DNA of 64,000 bases, from positions 62,001-126,000 of the forward strand of contig JBDRUV010000001.1 in NCBI GenBank assembly GCA_039801505.1, in the 5' to 3' direction. This stretch comes from a candidate division WOR-3 bacterium (GTDB lineage Bacteria > Hydrothermota > Tepidihabitantia > Tepidihabitantales > CAIPLT01). The first letter of the stretch is position 1. The number at the start of each line of letters is the position of its first letter. Both the position numbers and the translations under genes were made by a program. This document shows positions 59,900-64,000 of the stretch, piece by piece. A model generated the notes under the pieces. It ran no database searches. It saw only the letters and a list, made by a program, of their open reading frames with translations, and was not told the DNA's origin.

Positions 59900-61306
59900 T
59901 TAGGAGCCTAAAATATCTTTAAAGGCTTGAAAGATTATCTTTTCTTCACCATCAAAAATTGTGCGGAAGTCTAGTAGTACCCAATCATCTTTTAGTCGAC
60001 CAAAGATTGGCACACGATAGCGTCGTAATCTCCGGGCTAAATCAGTTGAAGACATCTGGCGAGTTCTTATGGCTAAGACATAGGTTGGTAACTCTTCGGT
60101 GCTTAAGGAGCCTCCGCCAATTTCACTTACGTCGGCTCGGACTTCTAATTCCAGATCGTTCCCGAACGCGTTTTTTAATAACCGATAAAGCTTGTGGGCT
60201 TGTCTTTTTATTTTACTTGTTGGTTTTAACATAAGGCCAATGACACCGTGCTCTTTTATGATCGTCTCCTCGGGTTTAAGAAAAATGCTTAGGGTAGCTT
60301 CGCATAAAGCATTAGTAAATTTATCGCAGCGCAGAGCCCGAGCCAAAGGATGTTTTTTTATCTTGTCAATTAATTTTTTTTTGCCAATGATAAAGCCGCA
60401 TTGGGGTCCGCCAATTAATTTATCGCCACTAAAACATACTAAATCCGCACCGCATTTGATACTATCTTGCACTAATGGTTCTTTGGGTAGTCCGTATTTT
60501 GAAAAATCAAGAAGCGCGCCACTACCTAAATCATCAACCACAGGAATCTGATATTTTCTTCCTAAATTAACCAACTCTTCTAATGGTACTTCCTTCGTAA
60601 AGCCCAATATTCGATAATTGGATTGATGGACCCGCATAATAACCGCCGTGTTTTCGGTTATCGCTTCTTCATAATCTTTTAAGTGCGTACGATTAGTTGT
60701 GCCCACTTCTTTTAGAATTGCGCCAGAGACCTTCATAATTTCCGGCAGACGAAACGAACCGCCAATTTCAATTAGCTGTCCGCGTGACACAATAACTTCT
60801 TTACCCTGGGCTAATGCGGTAAGAATTAGCAAGGTTGCTGCTGCATTGTTATTAACAATAATTCCAGCTTCGCAGTCGGTAATAATTTGGAGCAATTTGC
60901 TTATTTTTTTATAACGGTCATCACGCCGGCCCTCGTCGTCGATCTGTAACCGCGAATACCGATAAGCAATATTATAAGCAACCTGCGCTAAATTGTGACT
61001 CAGTGGGGCCCGGCCTAAACCGGTATGGAGAATTATTCCCAGCGCATTAATTGCATAGCGAAAATACGGTTCAATTAATGATTTAATTTCTTGAATAATA
61101 GTTTTTTTTAAATAAGCTTGAAGATTAGTTCCAATATCGGATGGTAATTGGTTTTCATAAGCAGCCCTCCGAAACTCATCAAGTTTTTTTCGAATAATTT
61201 TTACTGTATATTGCGGAGCAATTTCGGAGATAAAATTCTTAATCTCGGGATCGCACAAAATTTTATCTACAGCCGGGATGTGTTTTAGAAGCTCTTGATT
61301 GTTCAT
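59900..61306 (-). CDS. selA: L-seryl-tRNA(Sec) selenium transferase
   Basis: A 468-residue PLP enzyme that turns seryl- into selenocysteyl-tRNA(Sec). The [16 protein letters not shown] block, [41 protein letters not shown] and the PLP-lysine [17 protein letters not shown] are SelA hallmarks. It leads the selA-selB-nuclease operon. The -10 box ends 9 bases before the ATG and no Shine-Dalgarno precedes it. selD is not in the window. Confidence 0.97.
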   Translation of the reverse strand: MNNQELLKHIPAVDKILCDPEIKNFISEIAPQYTVKIIRKKLDEFRRAAYENQLPSDIGTNLQAYLKKTIIQEIKSLIEPYFRYAINALGIILHTGLGRAPLSHNLAQVAYNIAYRYSRLQIDDEGRRDDRYKKISKLLQIITDCEAGIIVNNNAAATLLILTALAQGKEVIVSRGQLIEIGGSFRLPEIMKVSGAILKEVGTTNRTHLKDYEEAITENTAVIMRVHQSNYRILGFTKEVPLEELVNLGRKYQIPVVDDLGSGALLDFSKYGLPKEPLVQDSIKCGADLVCFSGDKLIGGPQCGFIIGKKKLIDKIKKHPLARALRCDKFTNALCEATLSIFLKPEETIIKEHGVIGLMLKPTSKIKRQAHKLYRLLKNAFGNDLELEVRADVSEIGGGSLSTEELPTYVLAIRTRQMSSTDLARRLRRYRVPIFGRLKDDWVLLDFRTIFDGEEKIIFQAFKDILGS

Positions 61307-61315
61307 ACTCAGGTT

Positions 61316-61344
61316 AGTATAAAACTTCTAGGTCCGAATGTCAA
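61316..61344 (-). promoter_or_regulatory. selA-selB-nuclease promoter
   Basis: On the minus strand TTGACA (61344-61339), 17-base spacer, TATACT (61321-61316). Nine bases to the ATG, no Shine-Dalgarno. Confidence 0.78.
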
Positions 61345-61377
61345 TTGGCTTAGAAAAAACTTAGAAGCGCTCGGCTA

Positions 61378-63198
61378 TTACGGTGATTTAAGCAGGGTTA
61401 GAGCTCGTTGCGCCTCAGTATGTAATGGATCAAGCTCGATTGTCTTTTCAAATGCCTTGATGGCTAAATTGTTTTTACCCAAGGTCAGATACACGGCCCC
61501 TAAAAGATAATAAGTTTCCGCATCATAAGGTGCTAGTTCTGCTGCGGTTTCTAAATTTATCGCGGCTTCGGAAAAATTACGCATTGCGATATTATAACGT
61601 GCCCACGCCAACTGTTCATAATACTTAAGCGCCGGGTTTTCATTTGCTAAATAGGTAATATACTGAACTTCGTTGTAAGCATCCCGGGCACGATTTAGAC
61701 TTATATAGCACTGGAGCAAACTGTAATGGACAAGAATATTTTTAGGCGCGACCTCTAAAGCTTTCTGGTAAGACCGAATTGCTTCAGGAAACTTCTTTAC
61801 TGATTGATAGATATTACCCTGTTGAATATACCCCTGCACTCGAAATTCAGTTTGATTTAATAACTTGATTTGAGTGGCCCCATATAAAATTCCGGTTAAA
61901 ACCAATAAAAAGATAATCTTTTTAAAATTTCGCGTTCGAAACAGCCTTATAAATTCTACCGCGAAAATCGCTGCAAATATTATTAAGAAAGGTATAATTC
62001 CGGCTCGAAGTCGAGACAGCACATAAAACATCAAAGACGAGACAAGATAAATAAAGAGCATAAAGAAAAGTAGCAAAAATTTCTTGCGTTCTTTAAGCAA
62101 GAATAACATAGCTACTAAACCAGTGCTCAAAATCATACCATAATTAATAAATGCGGCCTTAAGTACCAATGAATTGTCGCGGGTTTCGTAAAAATAATAG
62201 TTGTTAGGTATTTCGTAATTATTAAGAAACAACAAAAACTTTCGAAGAAGAAGCCTTAAGTAGGCTTTGGGATTTTTTTTGATAAAAGCTAGACCTTTAC
62301 GAAACCAATATCTTGAAACTTCGGACGGCGTAAGCACTTTGTCGTCAACATGTTCTGCAAGATATTTAAATTTGGTGATAGAAATATCGGTTACGTGCTG
62401 AAATTCTTTTAAGCTCCGCCAAGTACCATCGGTTTCTGGATTATTACCATAGTAAAAATTTATCCCACTGTGAGTTGTAAACGGTACAAACTCTTTTGTT
62501 GCCAAATAGTTGTGTATTGGCACTGAACTGAAAACTGATATTGCACACAGAGAAAACAAAAAATATTTTGCAATTGGTTTGTTTTTGATATAGATTATAA
62601 AGTAGAACACTAAAAGCAAAAGTAGCATAATAAATTCCGGCCGGATAATTATTAAAACGCCACAGGTAAGTCCAGTTAAAACTAGGAGAATTAATGTATA
62701 GTTTTCGGCAAGTTTTATTAATAAATAAGTTAAAAGTAAGCTAAAGAAAATGTTTACTTCAACGTATAAAATAGCTCCAGTATAGAACAAAATAATTCCA
62801 CAGAAGAGGTAAATAAGAGCTGCAACAGCACCGGTTATTTGATTGACCAATTTTCTCGCAATTAAAAACACCAAAACTACACTAATCGCAGCTAAGACCG
62901 CCTGAACAATTTGGACAGCCAAGCTACTAACACCAAAAAATTTATAAATTATTGCTAAAAAATAAGCATAAAATGGACCAAGAAAAAAAGGTTCGCGGCT
63001 AAACCAATTACCGTTTAAAATTTTTAACGCCCACTCGTGATAGTAAAAAGAGTCTACGGAATAACGGGTAATCATTGAATAAGCATGATTGCGCATCGTA
63101 AAAATAAAAAGAAACCTAGTCAGTAGAGATGCGAGAAAAATTAATATGATTGAACGATAGGGAATATCCCTTGGCTGTTTTACTTTTCGATACCTCAT
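61378..63198 (-). CDS. Membrane glycosyltransferase (PMT/ArnT-type) with C-terminal TPRs
   Basis: A 606-residue protein. Residues ~15-430 have about ten to eleven hydrophobic spans; YSVDSFYYHEWALKILNGNWFSREPFFLGPFYAYFLAIIYKFFG is the first periplasmic loop of GT39/ArnT/PMT-type GT-C enzymes, with the Asp and Glu typical of the active site. Residues ~445-606 carry about four TPRs (VQGYIQQGNIYQSVKKFPEAIRSYQKALEVAPKNI, AETYYLLGAVYLTLGKNNLAIKAFEKTIELDP). Such enzymes transfer sugars from lipid carriers to proteins or lipids; the TPRs may hold a partner. Monocistronic. Its promoter is 7 bases before the ATG. Confidence 0.82.
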   Translation of the reverse strand: MRYRKVKQPRDIPYRSIILIFLASLLTRFLFIFTMRNHAYSMITRYSVDSFYYHEWALKILNGNWFSREPFFLGPFYAYFLAIIYKFFGVSSLAVQIVQAVLAAISVVLVFLIARKLVNQITGAVAALIYLFCGIILFYTGAILYVEVNIFFSLLLTYLLIKLAENYTLILLVLTGLTCGVLIIIRPEFIMLLLLLVFYFIIYIKNKPIAKYFLFSLCAISVFSSVPIHNYLATKEFVPFTTHSGINFYYGNNPETDGTWRSLKEFQHVTDISITKFKYLAEHVDDKVLTPSEVSRYWFRKGLAFIKKNPKAYLRLLLRKFLLFLNNYEIPNNYYFYETRDNSLVLKAAFINYGMILSTGLVAMLFLLKERKKFLLLFFMLFIYLVSSLMFYVLSRLRAGIIPFLIIFAAIFAVEFIRLFRTRNFKKIIFLLVLTGILYGATQIKLLNQTEFRVQGYIQQGNIYQSVKKFPEAIRSYQKALEVAPKNILVHYSLLQCYISLNRARDAYNEVQYITYLANENPALKYYEQLAWARYNIAMRNFSEAAINLETAAELAPYDAETYYLLGAVYLTLGKNNLAIKAFEKTIELDPLHTEAQRALTLLKSP

Positions 63199-63205
63199 AA
63201 CAGAA

Positions 63206-63233
63206 AGTCTATAAAGAGTAAATAAATAGTCAA
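63206..63233 (-). promoter_or_regulatory. Promoter of the TPR glycosyltransferase
   Basis: On the minus strand TTGACT (63233-63228), 16-base spacer, TAGACT (63211-63206), 7 bases before the ATG; no Shine-Dalgarno. Divergent to the promoter at 63249. Confidence 0.55.
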
Positions 63234-63248
63234 GATAAGGTTAGCTAA

Positions 63249-63276
63249 TTGACAAAGCGTATAATTTATTTATAAT
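63249..63276 (+). promoter_or_regulatory. Promoter of the 61-residue protein gene
   Basis: TTGACA (63249-63254), 16-base spacer, perfect TATAAT (63271-63276), 6 bases before the ATG, no Shine-Dalgarno. Confidence 0.78.
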
Positions 63277-63282
63277 TGAAGT

Positions 63283-63468
63283 ATGGCTAAAGAAAAAACT
63301 TGGATGTTTCGAGTGGCCAAGATAAATCTATTAAAATCAATCGTCCGTAGACCGAAGGGCTTGCTTCGAACATCTAGGGTTCATAAAGATAAAACGATAT
63401 ATTCTCGGGCTCAGGCGAAGCAGGAATTTCATAAGATTAAACATAACTATCCAGATGACGAGGCTTGA
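63283..63468 (+). CDS. Small basic protein, 61 residues, unknown function
   Basis: Strongly basic (e.g. VAKINLLKSIVRRPKGLLRTSRVHKDK), no membrane span, predicted helices with a coil in the middle, ending in PDDEA. Its start sits where transcription should begin. The last 14 bases overlap the HD-domain gene. A nucleic-acid-binding role is possible but not shown. Confidence 0.6.
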   Translation: MAKEKTWMFRVAKINLLKSIVRRPKGLLRTSRVHKDKTIYSRAQAKQEFHKIKHNYPDDEA

Positions 63469-64000
63469 AGCGATAGAGTTAATTAACAAAAGAGTTACCA
63501 ATAAAAATTTAATAAAACATATGCTTGCTTGTGAGGCATGCATGAGAAAACTTGCCCAACGTTTTGGTGCTGACGAGGAACGCTGGGGGCTTATTGGGCT
63601 ACTTCATGATTTAGATTATGATGAGACAGTAACTAAACCAGAGGAACACACATTGATTACTTGTGAGATCCTTAAAAACCAGGGGTTTTCAGATGTAGAA
63701 CTTAGTGCCATCCGTGCTCATGCTGGTCATGCGGAGCGGAAAACCCTACTAGCTAGTGCTCTATATGCAGTTGACCCCTTAACTGGCTTAATCGTTGCGG
63801 CAACACTAATGCATCCCTCAAGAAAACTTAAGAACGTAGATAGTAATTTTGTGCTCCGGCGATATAAAGAAAAGAACTTTGCAAAAGGGGCCAATCGGGA
63901 ACAGATTGCTCATTGTCAAGAACTTGGGCTTTCATTAGAAGAGTTTATTGAAATCTGTCTGAAAGCGATGCAGGAAATTTCTGGAGATTTGGGGCTCTAG
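63455..64000 (+). CDS. HD-domain phosphohydrolase
   Basis: A 181-residue protein whose TAG stop is the last codon of the window, so it is complete. HMLACE (His22), LLHDLDYDE (His51-Asp52) and AVDPLTGLI (Asp107) follow the HD/HDIG pattern for metal-dependent hydrolysis, with a further His-rich stretch IRAHAGHAERKT. Members act on nucleotides or phosphate esters; substrate unknown. The start overlaps the 61-residue gene by 14 bases, suggesting coupling. Confidence 0.85.
   Translation: MTRLEAIELINKRVTNKNLIKHMLACEACMRKLAQRFGADEERWGLIGLLHDLDYDETVTKPEEHTLITCEILKNQGFSDVELSAIRAHAGHAERKTLLASALYAVDPLTGLIVAATLMHPSRKLKNVDSNFVLRRYKEKNFAKGANREQIAHCQELGLSLEEFIEICLKAMQEISGDLGL

Overview
The window looks like chromosomal DNA of an uncultivated, Gram-negative, anaerobe-type bacterium. 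The mix recalls FCB-group or candidate-phylum lineages such as WOR-3/TA06. Pointers are an Skp-type periplasmic chaperone and Lnt (outer-membrane lifestyle), several exported beta-propeller proteins ending in FlgD-like/type-9-like C-terminal domains, an SBBP repeat giant, a full selenocysteine insertion locus and archaeal-looking odds and ends (DUF89, HypC). The phylum assignment is inference; no rRNA gene is present.

Layout. 0-5.7 kb (+): plsC (cut by the window edge)-ispH-rpsA-mtaB-Skp fusion-fabZ. 5.9-10.6 kb: folC (+) converging on mutM-hypC-DUF89-membrane protein (-). 10.6-11.6 kb: gene-poor, with remnants of decayed genes. 11.7-17.9 kb (+): recA-recX-alaS, a WG-repeat protein and nadA. 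17.9-25.4 kb (-): one long housekeeping cluster, PfpI lipoprotein-dtd-yicC-gmk-rpoZ-coaBC-dnaB-radA-PIN/TRAM. 25.5-25.9 kb: a broken outer-membrane-protein gene and tRNA-Val(CAC). 26-28.5 kb (-): two exported proteins with C-terminal sorting-like domains. 28.5-33.4 kb (-): gap-pgk-tpiA-secG-rplU, and bactofilin-fabG. 33.6-37.1 kb: a 1184-residue SBBP/kelch-like exported protein. 37.5-43.3 kb (+): purN-Gfo/Idh-lnt, accD-ABC ATPase-LiaF-like. 43.3-50.5 kb (-): glnA, and a glycosyltransferase-ABC exporter-pdxA-eamA operon.

The accessory part is 50.6-57.9 kb. Four A/T-rich genes on the + strand form a likely defence island: a type II restriction-endonuclease-like protein, a DUF262 (DGQQR) protein, a HEPN protein with an RX4H motif and a DNA methyltransferase with DPFVGSG and TSPPY motifs. 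After dinB come tRNA-Sec (UCA anticodon, 94 nt) and, converging on it, the operon selA-selB-FokI-like nuclease. The window ends with a membrane glycosyltransferase carrying TPRs, a 61-residue basic protein and an HD-domain hydrolase.

A recurring regulatory theme is visible. Many single or lead genes have a good TTGACA/TATAAT-type promoter whose -10 box lies only 5-10 nt before the start codon, with no Shine-Dalgarno sequence (nadA, purN, the restriction gene, selA, accD, glnA, two small-protein genes and others). This predicts widespread leaderless or very short-leader mRNAs, whereas recA, gap and the SBBP gene have ordinary leaders with strong Shine-Dalgarno sites.
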